DNA of 38,962 nucleotides from contig CAIURC010000171.1 of the NCBI GenBank assembly GCA_903901425.1, positions 1 to 38,962 of the forward strand. Reading direction: 5' to 3'. Shown piece after piece: positions 23,650-31,627 of this stretch. Origin of the DNA: an uncultured Spartobacteria bacterium. GTDB taxonomy: Bacteria > Verrucomicrobiota > Verrucomicrobiia > Chthoniobacterales > Chthoniobacteraceae. Position numbers and translations under genes: made by a program. Below the pieces are notes generated by a model that was not told where the DNA came from, did no database searches, and saw only the letters and a list, made by a program, of their open reading frames with translations. Every line of letters starts with the position of its first letter. Positions within the stretch are counted from its first letter, which is position 1.

Positions 23650-24561
23650 TCACCTCAGGAAATCCAGAAGCGAAAGCGTACCCACGCGCGCTGCACTCTG
23701 CAGGGCTGCCTCATAAGCGGTCTGCGACCGGCTGAGATTCAGGGAGATCTGGGCGTAATCCGCATCCACGCGCTCCCCGAACTCCTTGTCCAAGGCTTGG
23801 AAAGTCTCACTGGCCTGGCGCACTGCCGACTCCACACGATACTGCACGGAAGAAATCCGGGTAATACTTGCAAGAATCTGGTCCTCTGAAGTGTTCAACC
23901 CCTGCCGGGCCGCGGACAGTGCGGTCAAATCCAAAGGGGAACCGGTCAATGCATTCCGCAGCGCCACGAGATTGTTCAGGAACCCGGCAAGGTTTGCGTT
24001 CTCCGCCCCGGTCGTTCCGGGCAGAACCGTTTCTGAATCCGAGACGCTGATCGCCGCACCGTTTCCAGCAGCACCATCATAGGAAACAGCACTCACTTTG
24101 TTGGTTGTCTGGTCACGCGTGACCGAGAACGGGGCCTGCATGTCCGTCTTTGTCGAACCGAATAATGCGTCCCCTTGGAACTTGGAATTGCCCAAAGCGA
24201 CACCCTGCTCGATCAACTGGTCGAGTTCGGCCGCGTATGTCGCCAACTCCGCCGGCGAGGAAAGCGAACCCGCCAAGGTTGAGAGTTCTCCAGCCCGGGT
24301 AGACACTTTATTCAGGTTCTCAAGGACCGCATACGTGGCCTGGCCCAAGTCCGCAGCGCGACCCGCATTCTGGAAATACTGTTGCTCCTGCTTCTTGCGC
24401 GCCTCCAGTTCCAGCGCCCGGTTCATCGCCAGCGGATCCTCACTGGGGCGGTTCACACGCTGGCCGCTGGCCAGCTGGTTGGTTGCCGTCAACTGGGCCG
24501 CAGCAAGGCTTTGAAGCCGGGGCAGCAACGCATTGTTCAAGGCATTAAATGGAACACGCAT
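23650..24561 (-). CDS. flgL: Hook-filament junction protein FlgL (HAP3)
   Basis: 303 residues with flagellin-type ends. The N-terminal helix includes AAQLTATNQLASGQRVNRPS and EDPLAMNRALELEARKKQEQ. The C-terminus has SVQYRVESAVRQASETFQAL and an ISLNLSRSQTAYEAALQSAA segment. It is exported by the flagellar type III system and forms the junction with FlgK between hook and filament. It lies 14 bases after flgK and three bases before fliW. Confidence 0.93.
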   Translation of the reverse strand: MRVPFNALNNALLPRLQSLAAAQLTATNQLASGQRVNRPSEDPLAMNRALELEARKKQEQQYFQNAGRAADLGQATYAVLENLNKVSTRAGELSTLAGSLSSPAELATYAAELDQLIEQGVALGNSKFQGDALFGSTKTDMQAPFSVTRDQTTNKVSAVSYDGAAGNGAAISVSDSETVLPGTTGAENANLAGFLNNLVALRNALTGSPLDLTALSAARQGLNTSEDQILASITRISSVQYRVESAVRQASETFQALDKEFGERVDADYAQISLNLSRSQTAYEAALQSAARVGTLSLLDFLR

Positions 24562-24575
24562 AAGATTTCGCTAGT

Positions 24576-26189
24576 TTACGCTCCGAGCCGGTTCACGACC
24601 AGATCCAACAGTTCGTCCACCACGTTCACATAACGCGCCGAGGCTTGGAACGCCCGCTGGAACCGCATCATGTCGGCCAGTTCCTCGTCCTGCGAGACAC
24701 CACTGACCGAGTCCCGCTGTTCGCGCACCATCCGTTCGCTGACTCCCTGGTCCTCCACCTGCGTGTTGACGGTTGCCAGCGCCGCCCCAAGGCCGCTCAC
24801 CGTCCGCGCCACATGCCCCGCGAAGGTCCCTTCGATCCGGTCCGCGGCAAAGTCGAAGGACAACGTTCCATTCGGCGAAGGACCGCTGAGCGTGATGTGC
24901 GTGGCGTCGTCCACGGAAAGAATAACGCCAGAGAAACCCGGCCCTGAGTAGGCCTGGCCGATGTGAAGGCCAGCAGTGCTGGGGATACTGACCCGGTTGC
25001 TGGTTCCATCCCCCGTGATGCTCCGGGTCAACGTCTGTTTCGCAAACACAACGGACGAAAGCGAACCAACCGCCCGCGCAATGTCATTGGCACCGGAATC
25101 GCCGGAGGCCCCAGACCGCAGGCTGGCCACGGTCACGCCAGCGTTGTTGAAACTGATCAGTCCGGAACCCGGAGTCGCGTCAAAGAAGTCCACGCCGGAT
25201 CCATCCGGGTTGTACGCGGCATTGACGCTCTGGGTGAGTTGTCCAGCGAGCGCCGAAAGCGCGTCCCTGGAATCCTGCACAGGCCCCTCGGCGGCCTGCT
25301 TCGCAGAAATCAGGCGCCCCTGCCGGAGCCTGAGGATGGCGCCTCCGCTGTTGAATTCACCGGTACCCGGGTTGTAATCCAGCGGCCCGCTGGTTTCCCG
25401 GCCGTCCACGAGGAGCACTTCCTTGCCCGCGGAATCCCGCACCACGACTTGCAGTTGGCCCGGCCCCTCAGGCTGCTCACGGACTTCGAAATCGGTGTAT
25501 TTGGCCAGTTCCTCGAGCTTGGCAAGGCGCTCGTCCCGGAGATCCACTGCAGCGCCCGGCTTCCCGTTTTCCGCGACACCAACCTGGTAGTTGATCGCCG
25601 CGATCCGGTTGAGAATTTCGTTGGCAGCCGCGAGGTCCTGATCGATCTGATCCACAGCGTCCGTCTGGACTTGGGCAAGGCGTTCATCCGCGTCGTTGAT
25701 CCGGCTCACCAGAGTCTCCGCGCGGGAGAGAAGAATCTGCCGCTGGCCGATGTCCGTCGGCTTTGAGGCAAAGCTCTGGAACGCATTGAAAAAGTCGCTC
25801 AGAGCAAGGTTCACCCCACCGGAACTCGACTGGTTCAGGTCGTCCACGAAGCCGGAGGAACTCGACCGGTTGATTTGGTGCCCCAACGCAGTCTCAGCCC
25901 GGGTCAGGAGCGTCTGCTTCATCTTCAGCCCCTCCGACTTGGCTACCTCCCGCTGAACCTGCCGGTCCAAAAGCGGGTCCCGGACCTGCTGGATGCCGGT
26001 CCCCTCCACCCCAAGCCCTTCATATGCCACGCCCGTGTCATAATGCCCAACCTGCCCCTGAATCAACCGCTGCCGCGCGTACGCCGGGTTGTTCAGGTTC
26101 GCAAGGTTTTTTCCGGTAATCTCCAGAGACTTGCCGTGGGTCCGGAGCGACTGGGTTCCCGCTGTGAGTTGGAAGTATAAGCCGGGCAT
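24576..26189 (-). CDS. flgK: Hook-filament junction protein FlgK (HAP1)
   Basis: 537 residues. The N-terminal rod-type motif reads SLEITGKNLANLNNPAYARQ, and the C-terminus MMRFQRAFQASARYVNVVDE LLDLV is diagnostic (the Q-R-A-F-x-A-S-A-R motif of FlgK). The central part has DFFNAFQSFASKPTDIGQRQ and LAAANEILNRIAAINYQV. An extra segment (about residues 385-450) with Gly/Ser/Thr-rich beta character (SITGDGTSNRV, HIGQAYSGPGF, THITLSGPSPNG) looks inserted between the usual parts. It is exported with FlgN as chaperone, whose gene precedes it. Confidence 0.94.
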   Translation of the reverse strand: MPGLYFQLTAGTQSLRTHGKSLEITGKNLANLNNPAYARQRLIQGQVGHYDTGVAYEGLGVEGTGIQQVRDPLLDRQVQREVAKSEGLKMKQTLLTRAETALGHQINRSSSSGFVDDLNQSSSGGVNLALSDFFNAFQSFASKPTDIGQRQILLSRAETLVSRINDADERLAQVQTDAVDQIDQDLAAANEILNRIAAINYQVGVAENGKPGAAVDLRDERLAKLEELAKYTDFEVREQPEGPGQLQVVVRDSAGKEVLLVDGRETSGPLDYNPGTGEFNSGGAILRLRQGRLISAKQAAEGPVQDSRDALSALAGQLTQSVNAAYNPDGSGVDFFDATPGSGLISFNNAGVTVASLRSGASGDSGANDIARAVGSLSSVVFAKQTLTRSITGDGTSNRVSIPSTAGLHIGQAYSGPGFSGVILSVDDATHITLSGPSPNGTLSFDFAADRIEGTFAGHVARTVSGLGAALATVNTQVEDQGVSERMVREQRDSVSGVSQDEELADMMRFQRAFQASARYVNVVDELLDLVVNRLGA

Positions 26190-26207
26190 AGTGTTAAATT
26201 CCTGTGT

Positions 26208-26714
26208 TCAAGCGACTTGGGCTGAAAAACCGCCCCCGGATCCGACCCGGGGCTCAATCGTTCCCTGCGAGGAGTAGGTCCCGGGGAGGGCGTGGGGATC
26301 CACGCTGGTCAGACGTTGGCGCGCCAGTTCCACCGCCTGCGCCAAAAGCATCCGGTTTTGGTGGGTGCGTCTCTGGACTTGGGCCACCAAGGCGTTGATC
26401 TCGTCCATCAACGCTCGCAGAAGGGGGCGCACCGGTTCCGGCAGGTCCGTCATCAGGCTTGAAAGCGCGCTGTCCTTGGGCCAACCCAATCCCACCGCCA
26501 GTTCCTCCACCAACCGTTCCCGCTGCCTCCGGCACTCTCCCACCCGGCCCATCTGGGCCTCCACCTCAGGATTCTTGCTCAAAAAACCCGCCGGATTCCG
26601 GGCCACGATCAAATGCTGCTGTTCTTCAAAAAGATGCAACAACCCGCCGTACTCCTGCAGCTCAGCCCTCAACGCTTCCACCAAAGGCCCGCTCATATCG
26701 CCCTTCTGGCTCAT
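26208..26714 (-). CDS. flgN: Flagellar export chaperone FlgN
   Basis: 168 residues, mostly helical: ALRAELQEYGGLLHLFEEQQ at the N-terminus, a charged central helix ECRRQRERLVEELAVGLG and NALVAQVQRRTHQNRMLLAQ near the C-terminus, followed by a Gly/Ser-rich tail. The length and the HQNRMLL segment fit FlgN, the cytoplasmic chaperone of FlgK and FlgL. It overlaps flgJ by four bases (ATGA) and is followed by its client flgK. An internal ATG seven codons later (MSGPL) is an alternative start. Confidence 0.85.
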   Translation of the reverse strand: MSQKGDMSGPLVEALRAELQEYGGLLHLFEEQQHLIVARNPAGFLSKNPEVEAQMGRVGECRRQRERLVEELAVGLGWPKDSALSSLMTDLPEPVRPLLRALMDEINALVAQVQRRTHQNRMLLAQAVELARQRLTSVDPHALPGTYSSQGTIEPRVGSGGGFSAQVA

Positions 26715-27037
26715 GGCTGGATCGCCCCTCCTCCCGGTCCGCCTTTCCGCATCAACTGCGCCTCAAGGATCTGAGCAAAACTCTTCGACCCACCCGACAC
26801 CGCCTGAGAAATCGTGTCGCAGAGCAAGTACTGGTACACGCCCGATGGATCCGCAGACCGCTCCGGCCCGCCCAACCCGGGCGCCATCGCCTTTTCCATC
26901 ACCTGACGCCACAGCACAGCCTCAAACTGCCGGCAGGATTCCCGCACCTTCTCGCGGTCACCAGGCACCGGTTTCTGAAGCGCGTCCGGAGCGAGAAGCG
27001 GGTTCATTCCCGCGGGTTGAATGGGAGGCAGGTTCAT
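26711..27037 (-). CDS. flgJ: Rod-binding protein, FlgJ N-terminal domain only
   Basis: 108 residues. The rod-binding motif is clear: VRESCRQFEAVLWRQVMEKA and VYQYLLCDTISQAVSGGSKS. The muramidase domain found at the C-terminus of enterobacterial FlgJ is absent, as in alphaproteobacteria and many other phyla, so a separate lytic enzyme must open the wall for the rod. It shares one base with the flgI stop codon (TGATG) and overlaps flgN by four bases, indicating translational coupling. Confidence 0.9.
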   Translation of the reverse strand: MNLPPIQPAGMNPLLAPDALQKPVPGDREKVRESCRQFEAVLWRQVMEKAMAPGLGGPERSADPSGVYQYLLCDTISQAVSGGSKSFAQILEAQLMRKGGPGGGAIQP

Positions 27038-28179
27038 CAGTTCAGGACCAGTTCCGCCTGCAATGCGCCGGCGCGTTTCATCGACTGAAAAATGGCCATC
27101 ATGTCCCGAGTCGACACCCCCAAAGCATTCAGGGCCGCCGCAACCCGCTCAATGCTGGGAGACTCCTCGACGATCTTGAAGCCGCCCTTCTGCTCCTTCA
27201 CCTCCGTCTGCGTGCTCGGCGTCACCGCTGTGGTGCCGCCAGACAAGGCGTTGGGTTGGCTCACGTTCAGGTTCGAGGAAATCGAGATCGTCAGGGATCC
27301 GTGGCTCACCGCCACAGTCGACACCCGCACATTCGAAGTGGCGATGATCGTCCCCGTCCGCTCGTTGATCACGACTCGCGCCACGCTATCCGGCGCCACC
27401 TCAATCGCACCCACCGTGGCGATGAAATTCACCTCGTATGGCTGATACTCCTTGGGCACCAGAACATTCACCGATGCCGCGTCCTTGGCCATCGCCGATC
27501 CAGGAAAAAGTTGGTTCACCGCCTCCGCCAGACGCGCCGCCGAAGTGAAGTCCGGTTCCCGGAGCAGCAAATTGATCGACCCATTCCGCACCACCTGCGC
27601 GGGAATGTCGCGTTCCACAATCGCCCCGTTGCTGATAGTCCCCACCGTCGGATGGTTTTTCTGCACCGTGGCACCGCCAGGCCCGCTAGTCCCCCCGATG
27701 AATCCCCCCACCGCAATGGGACCCTGGGCAACCGCATACACCACGCCGTCCGCACCGATCAGCGGGGTCTGCAACAGAATCCCGCCCTGCAGCGACTTGG
27801 CATCCCCGATCGACGACACCATCACGTCAATCCTCGTCCCGGACCGCGCAAATGCACTGATGTCTGCCGTCACCATCACGGCAGCCACGTTTCCAGACCG
27901 GATGGTCTGTGGGGGGATGTTGATCCCCTGGCGCTGGAGCGCGTTCGCGATACTCTGGAGGGTCTGGTTGATCTGGCTGTCCCCGCTGCTGGCAAGGCCC
28001 GTCACGAGACCAAAAGCGGTCAACTGGTTGTCCCGGGCTCCTTCCACGCTCGTCAGATCCTTGATCCGCGATCCGCCCCGACTGGTGAGCGTGACCGGCG
28101 AGGCGTCACCCACCTCCGCCCGGAGGACTCCGGCGGAACACAGCAGGGCAAGCAGCAGAAGATGAAATCGGATGAACAT
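27037..28179 (-). CDS. flgI: Flagellar P-ring protein FlgI
   Basis: 380 residues with a signal peptide (FHLLLLALLCSAGVLRA). Characteristic blocks: RIKDLTSVEGARDNQLTAFG, VTGLASSGD, NVAAVMVTADISAFARSGTR, DVMVSSIGDAKSLQGGILLQ, TPLIGADG and a C-terminal ALNALGVSTRDMMAIFQSMK RAGAL. It polymerises around the rod in the peptidoglycan layer, with FlgA as periplasmic assembly chaperone (gene two places upstream). It lies 13 bases after flgH. Confidence 0.96.
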   Translation of the reverse strand: MFIRFHLLLLALLCSAGVLRAEVGDASPVTLTSRGGSRIKDLTSVEGARDNQLTAFGLVTGLASSGDSQINQTLQSIANALQRQGINIPPQTIRSGNVAAVMVTADISAFARSGTRIDVMVSSIGDAKSLQGGILLQTPLIGADGVVYAVAQGPIAVGGFIGGTSGPGGATVQKNHPTVGTISNGAIVERDIPAQVVRNGSINLLLREPDFTSAARLAEAVNQLFPGSAMAKDAASVNVLVPKEYQPYEVNFIATVGAIEVAPDSVARVVINERTGTIIATSNVRVSTVAVSHGSLTISISSNLNVSQPNALSGGTTAVTPSTQTEVKEQKGGFKIVEESPSIERVAAALNALGVSTRDMMAIFQSMKRAGALQAELVLN

Positions 28180-28192
28180 GGTTCTCAGGTAC

Positions 28193-28906
28193 TCAATAGG
28201 GACGGAGCCGGTCCTCTGCCCTCAAAAGCCAGCCGCGTTTCTCCACGTCGGTCAGATACCCCTCCGCCTTCACCTCGACCCGGGCATCGGCGACGTTGGC
28301 GGAAAGCACGGTGTTGTCGGGCAAAACGTCCTGAGGCCGGACCACACCCCGGTAGTAGGCGTAGTGGGTCTCGCGGCCTTGGCCCAGCACCTTGGTCCCT
28401 TCCACCACCATATTCCCATTAGGCAACACGTCCACCACGGTCACAGCCGCACGGTTTGTCATCACCTGCCGGTAATTCAGGGTTCCCCCGCCGGTGTATG
28501 TGTCCTTCCCGGCGACCGTCAGGTCCGGAATCGTGATCTGGGGGGCGTTCGAGGAGACTGAAGGCGGCTCGGGAATCTTGATGTCGCCCACCTTCGCCGG
28601 TTGCTTCGAGGCAGCCCAAGCGGGCAACCCCTTGAGAAACTGGTTCAGCAGGTTGGTCGCAAGGTTGAGCGTACCGGGCTTGCTCTCCTTGTTCGTGGTG
28701 GTCGTCTGAGTCCGGGTCGACACCGTGGTTTCATTCAGCACGATGGTGAGAATATCCCCCACGTGCTTGGCACGGGCATCCGCGTACATGGCCCTCTCGT
28801 TGTTCGTCGGTTTCGTCCAAAGCGAATCGGCAAACACCCCAGAGGGATGAAGGCCCAGCAACAACGCCATGACTGCACTCGATCGCATCCAGGTTTTCAT
28901 CGGCAT
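28193..28906 (-). CDS. flgH: Flagellar L-ring protein FlgH, without a lipobox
   Basis: 237 residues. Family blocks are present: HVGDILTIVLNETTVSTRTQ, NYRQVMTNRAAVTVVDVLPN, GNMVVEGTK and a C-terminal IRPQDV-type segment (VRPQDVLPDNTVLSANVADA RVEVKAEG). The outer-membrane L-ring protein is normally a lipoprotein, but the N-terminus (MALLLGLHPSGVFADSLW) has no Cys, so it appears to be cleaved by signal peptidase I and not lipidated. It is separated from flgA by one base. Confidence 0.93.
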   Translation of the reverse strand: MPMKTWMRSSAVMALLLGLHPSGVFADSLWTKPTNNERAMYADARAKHVGDILTIVLNETTVSTRTQTTTTNKESKPGTLNLATNLLNQFLKGLPAWAASKQPAKVGDIKIPEPPSVSSNAPQITIPDLTVAGKDTYTGGGTLNYRQVMTNRAAVTVVDVLPNGNMVVEGTKVLGQGRETHYAYYRGVVRPQDVLPDNTVLSANVADARVEVKAEGYLTDVEKRGWLLRAEDRLRPY

Positions 28907-28907
28907 T

Positions 28908-29702
28908 TCAAAAGCTCACTTGAACAGTATTCGGCCGCAAAACACGCGCCGTAAAGTCCTTGCGACTGTCCATGTTGCGGACCACCACGGCGTCCCCCGC
29001 CCCACCGCTGCTCATCGCCATCGCCTTCATGGCGATGTTCATCCCGCCATCCTTGAATGTGACGTCCACGATCTGCCCCTTCCGGACCAGCGGCCGCAAC
29101 GCAATGTCGCGCCATGTCAATGGCCGCTCCTGCCCCACCATCTGCACCAGTTCGTACAACGATAAATCCGTTTCCGCCGGAACAAACGACTGCCGCTCCC
29201 GGAGCACATCCACGGCCTGCTGCACACACGCCCCGGAATCCAGCGCCTGCCCGCGTTCCAACCTCCGCTCCGTCACCCAAACCGGTTTCCACAACTGTGC
29301 ACGGAGCATCATCTGCCAGTCGCCCAACACCCGCCCCCCGGACTCAATCTGGAACCGGATCAGAAAAGTGGGGGTCAGGCCCCCAGGCGGCAGCTGCACA
29401 ATCCTCAGATCCCAGCGATCGTCCTGACCCAGGCGCAGTACGGGCCATCCCCGGGTCAGACTCAGACGAAGGTCGCCCGTCAGACCCATCTGAGCCGACA
29501 ACTCCCGCTCCAGAACCGCCACGAGGTCTTTCTCCTCAATCTGGCCACCACTGCGGTCCGGAGCCGCCACACGCCCCCCACCGAGCTTCAAATTGGGCAC
29601 CGAAGGCTTCGACTCCAACGGCACAAGGATCCCGCCCAGTTCCCCGGCAAACCCCGGGAACCCCGCGCACAACAAGATCCCTGTGACCAGACCTTTCATC
29701 AC
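28908..29702 (-). CDS. flgA: P-ring assembly chaperone FlgA
   Basis: 264 residues with a signal peptide (LVTGILLCAGFPGFAG). The C-terminal SAF domain has IALRPLVRKGQIVDVTFKDG and MNIAMKAMAMSSGGAGDAV VVRNMDSRKDF, with an ending TARVLRPNTVQV typical of FlgA. It helps FlgI polymerise in the periplasm. It is preceded by flgG after a 45-base gap that contains a 12-base tandem repeat, and followed at once by flgH. Confidence 0.9.
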   Translation of the reverse strand: MMKGLVTGILLCAGFPGFAGELGGILVPLESKPSVPNLKLGGGRVAAPDRSGGQIEEKDLVAVLERELSAQMGLTGDLRLSLTRGWPVLRLGQDDRWDLRIVQLPPGGLTPTFLIRFQIESGGRVLGDWQMMLRAQLWKPVWVTERRLERGQALDSGACVQQAVDVLRERQSFVPAETDLSLYELVQMVGQERPLTWRDIALRPLVRKGQIVDVTFKDGGMNIAMKAMAMSSGGAGDAVVVRNMDSRKDFTARVLRPNTVQVSF

Positions 29703-29712
29703 GTCATCAATC

Positions 29713-29741
29713 GCCCGCTGGATTGCCCGCTGGATTGCCCG
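29713..29741 (-). repeat. 12-bp tandem repeat in the flgG-flgA gap
   Basis: GCCCGCTGGATT occurs twice in a row (29713-29724, 29725-29736), followed by a further partial unit. It fills most of the 45-base space between flgG and flgA and lies directly upstream of the flgA start. Confidence 0.65.
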
Positions 29742-29747
29742 TTTGCA

Positions 29748-30530
29748 TCAACGCTTCAACTGGTTGATCTGCTCCAGCATCTGGTCCGAGGTCTGGATGG
29801 CTTTGGAATTCACCTCATAGGCCCGCTGCGCCATGATCATGTTCACCATCTCCTCTGCCACGTTCACGTTGGAGGTCTCCAGAAACCCCTGCACAATACT
29901 GCCGTACCCCGCCTCCGCTGGGGAACCTGTGTTCGGATTGCCGCTGGCCGGCGTTTCTTGGAAAAGATTGCCCCCCAGGCTCCGCAACCCGCTCGGGTTG
30001 TTGAACCGCGTCAACTGAAGCCGGAACCGGTTGAACCCGTCTGCAGTTTCCACCGTCACCTCCCCGTTCGGCGCCACGGACACCCCCAGAGTGTTCAGAG
30101 GAATCGTCTGCATCCCGCTCAGAACTGGCAAACCGTCGCTGGTCGTCACGCGGCCATCCGAGGCCACCTTGAACCCGCCATCCCGGGTGAATGCGCTGGT
30201 GCCGTCAGGCCGCTGGATTTCGAAAAAGCCTTCCCCGTTGATGGCCAGATCCAGCCGTTCCCCGGTCTGGTTCAGCTGTCCCTGCGTGAAAATCTTGGAG
30301 GTCGACACCACCCGACTGCCGTTCCCGACCTCGATACCGGTCGGCACCTGGGTGCCGCCCCCGGCCTCCGCCCCCGCCTGACGCGGACGCTGGTAGAGCA
30401 AATCTTGGAACTCCACCTTGCTCCGTTTGAACCCGTTGGTGTTCACGTTGGCCAAATTGTTGGCAATCGCATTCAGGTTCAACTGCTGGGCTTCCATCCC
30501 GCTCGCCGCAGATTTCAACGATATCAGCAT
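29748..30530 (-). CDS. flgG: Distal rod protein FlgG
   Basis: 260 residues, the usual length. N-terminal rod motif LNAIANNLANVNTNGFKRSK, central LAINGEGFFEIQRPDGTSAF TRDGGFKV, and the C-terminal FLETSNVNVAEEMVNMIMAQ RAYEVNSKAIQTSDQML, all diagnostic for FlgG. It builds the distal rod crossing the periplasm through the P and L rings, whose genes follow in the same operon. It is 68 bases after flgF. Confidence 0.96.
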   Translation of the reverse strand: MLISLKSAASGMEAQQLNLNAIANNLANVNTNGFKRSKVEFQDLLYQRPRQAGAEAGGGTQVPTGIEVGNGSRVVSTSKIFTQGQLNQTGERLDLAINGEGFFEIQRPDGTSAFTRDGGFKVASDGRVTTSDGLPVLSGMQTIPLNTLGVSVAPNGEVTVETADGFNRFRLQLTRFNNPSGLRSLGGNLFQETPASGNPNTGSPAEAGYGSIVQGFLETSNVNVAEEMVNMIMAQRAYEVNSKAIQTSDQMLEQINQLKR

Positions 30531-30598
30531 ATTTTCAATGGGGGTTCAGTTTTCCGGTTCCGTCACTGCCATTCAAGCTCTGCATTTCAGCGCGCCAT

Positions 30599-31351
30599 TC
30601 AAACCGTCGGACTTCCAAGAGCCTGAATCGCTCCTTTCATGAGGTCGTCATGGGAAGAAACCACTTTCAACGAGGCCTCGTAGGCCCGGGACACGCCGAT
30701 CATGCTCACCATCTCCTTCAACGCCGACACGTTGGCTCCCTCCACCGCCCCCTGATCTAAAACCGGGTTCTCCTCCTGGGCAGGCACCACCCCATTCTTG
30801 GGCACAAAACACCCTCCCCCCACAGGAGTCAGCGACTCCGGGTCAGGAAACTCAAACAACTGAAGCCGCCCCAACTGGTCCCGCCCCTGAGAAAGCATCC
30901 CGTCCGAAGAAATACTCACCGGCCCCTGCTCCGGGTCCAACTCCACCGGCCCCGCCCCGGACTGCAACTCGAACCCGTCCTTGTTCACCAAGGCGTTCTG
31001 GTCGTTCAACCGGAACTCGCCACCCCGCGTGTAAACCAAGGTCCCATCCGGGCGCCGCAACTGAAAAAAACCCTGGCTGCGGATCGCAAAATCCGTGGAA
31101 ACACCGGTCCACTTCACCTCCCCAGGGGTAAAATCCAGCTTCTGGACCGTCGTCGGCACCGCTCCATCCAGCTCCTCGGCACCGCTTCCCTTGGCCCCAA
31201 ACTTGGTTGCCCCATGCAGAAACCCCTCAAAACTCATCTCCGTCCGCTTGAACCCCGTCACCTCGCTGGACGAGATGTTCTTGGAAATGACGTCCTGCAT
31301 CCGCTGCAACGCAGTCAGAGAAGAGGCACCCACATAGATTCCGTGCAACAT
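30599..31351 (-). CDS. flgF: Proximal rod protein FlgF, first gene of the long flagellar operon
   Basis: 250 residues. The start MLHGIYVGASSLTALQRMQD at 31351 matches the family; the open frame continues upstream to 32062 without protein character. Blocks: VISKNISSSEVTGFKRTEMS, FAIRSQGFFQLRRPDGTLVY TRGGEFRLN, and a C-terminal GANVSALKEMVSMIGVSRAY EASLKVV. It is the rod protein between FlgC and FlgG. A sigma-54-type promoter sits so close upstream that the transcript leader would be only about five bases. Confidence 0.93.
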   Translation of the reverse strand: MLHGIYVGASSLTALQRMQDVISKNISSSEVTGFKRTEMSFEGFLHGATKFGAKGSGAEELDGAVPTTVQKLDFTPGEVKWTGVSTDFAIRSQGFFQLRRPDGTLVYTRGGEFRLNDQNALVNKDGFELQSGAGPVELDPEQGPVSISSDGMLSQGRDQLGRLQLFEFPDPESLTPVGGGCFVPKNGVVPAQEENPVLDQGAVEGANVSALKEMVSMIGVSRAYEASLKVVSSHDDLMKGAIQALGSPTV

Positions 31352-31366
31352 ATCATGTCCGCTCGA

Positions 31367-31382
31367 AGCAGCACCTGTGCCA
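31367..31382 (-). promoter_or_regulatory. Sigma-54 promoter of the flgF-csrA operon
   Basis: Read on the minus strand, TGGCACAGGTGCTGCT has a perfect -24 element TGGCAC and CTGCT at -12, with exact 10-base spacing between GG and GC. Only two consensus positions differ. Transcription would start near 31356, five bases before the flgF ATG, giving a nearly leaderless mRNA. The palindrome at 31471-31483 lies about 120 bases upstream. Confidence 0.65.
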
Positions 31383-31470
31383 CCGGGCAAACCTTGCTCC
31401 CCACATCGCATCCAAGCCCCCCATCCCCGCCTGAACCTCTGCGAAAGAGACGTCGCCCCCCATCCACGTA

Positions 31471-31483
31471 GGCACTTTTTGCC
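31471..31483 (-). promoter_or_regulatory. GGCA-N5-TGCC palindrome upstream of flgF (candidate enhancer site)
   Basis: GGCACTTTTTGCC, identical to the copy at 10541-10553. A degenerate half copy (GGGTTTTTGCC) follows at about 31493. The distance to the predicted flgF transcription start, about 121 bases, is normal for NtrC-type activator sites. The site also lies in the divergent region upstream of the CheY-like gene. Confidence 0.5.
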
Positions 31484-31627
31484 TTTGCGACCGGGGTTTT
31501 TGCCTCTGAAGCACTCCCGACGAGCGAAACCTGCAACATTTGCCTCGACTCGCCACGCCTCCCCCGAACTTAATGCCGAACTGTTTTTTCTCCACCCGTT
31601 CTGGGCCCAACCCACTTCATTTCCTGC

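Noticed and set aside
26365-28422. 685-codon plus-strand frame over flgN, flgJ, flgI and flgH
   Set aside because: It is antisense to four clear flagellar genes and has the Arg/Pro/His-rich composition of a shadow frame.
31471-31483. Reading GGCACTTTTTGCC as a sigma-54 promoter itself
   Set aside because: GG and GC are only eight bases apart, two short of the strict requirement; the symmetric form fits a protein-binding palindrome better.
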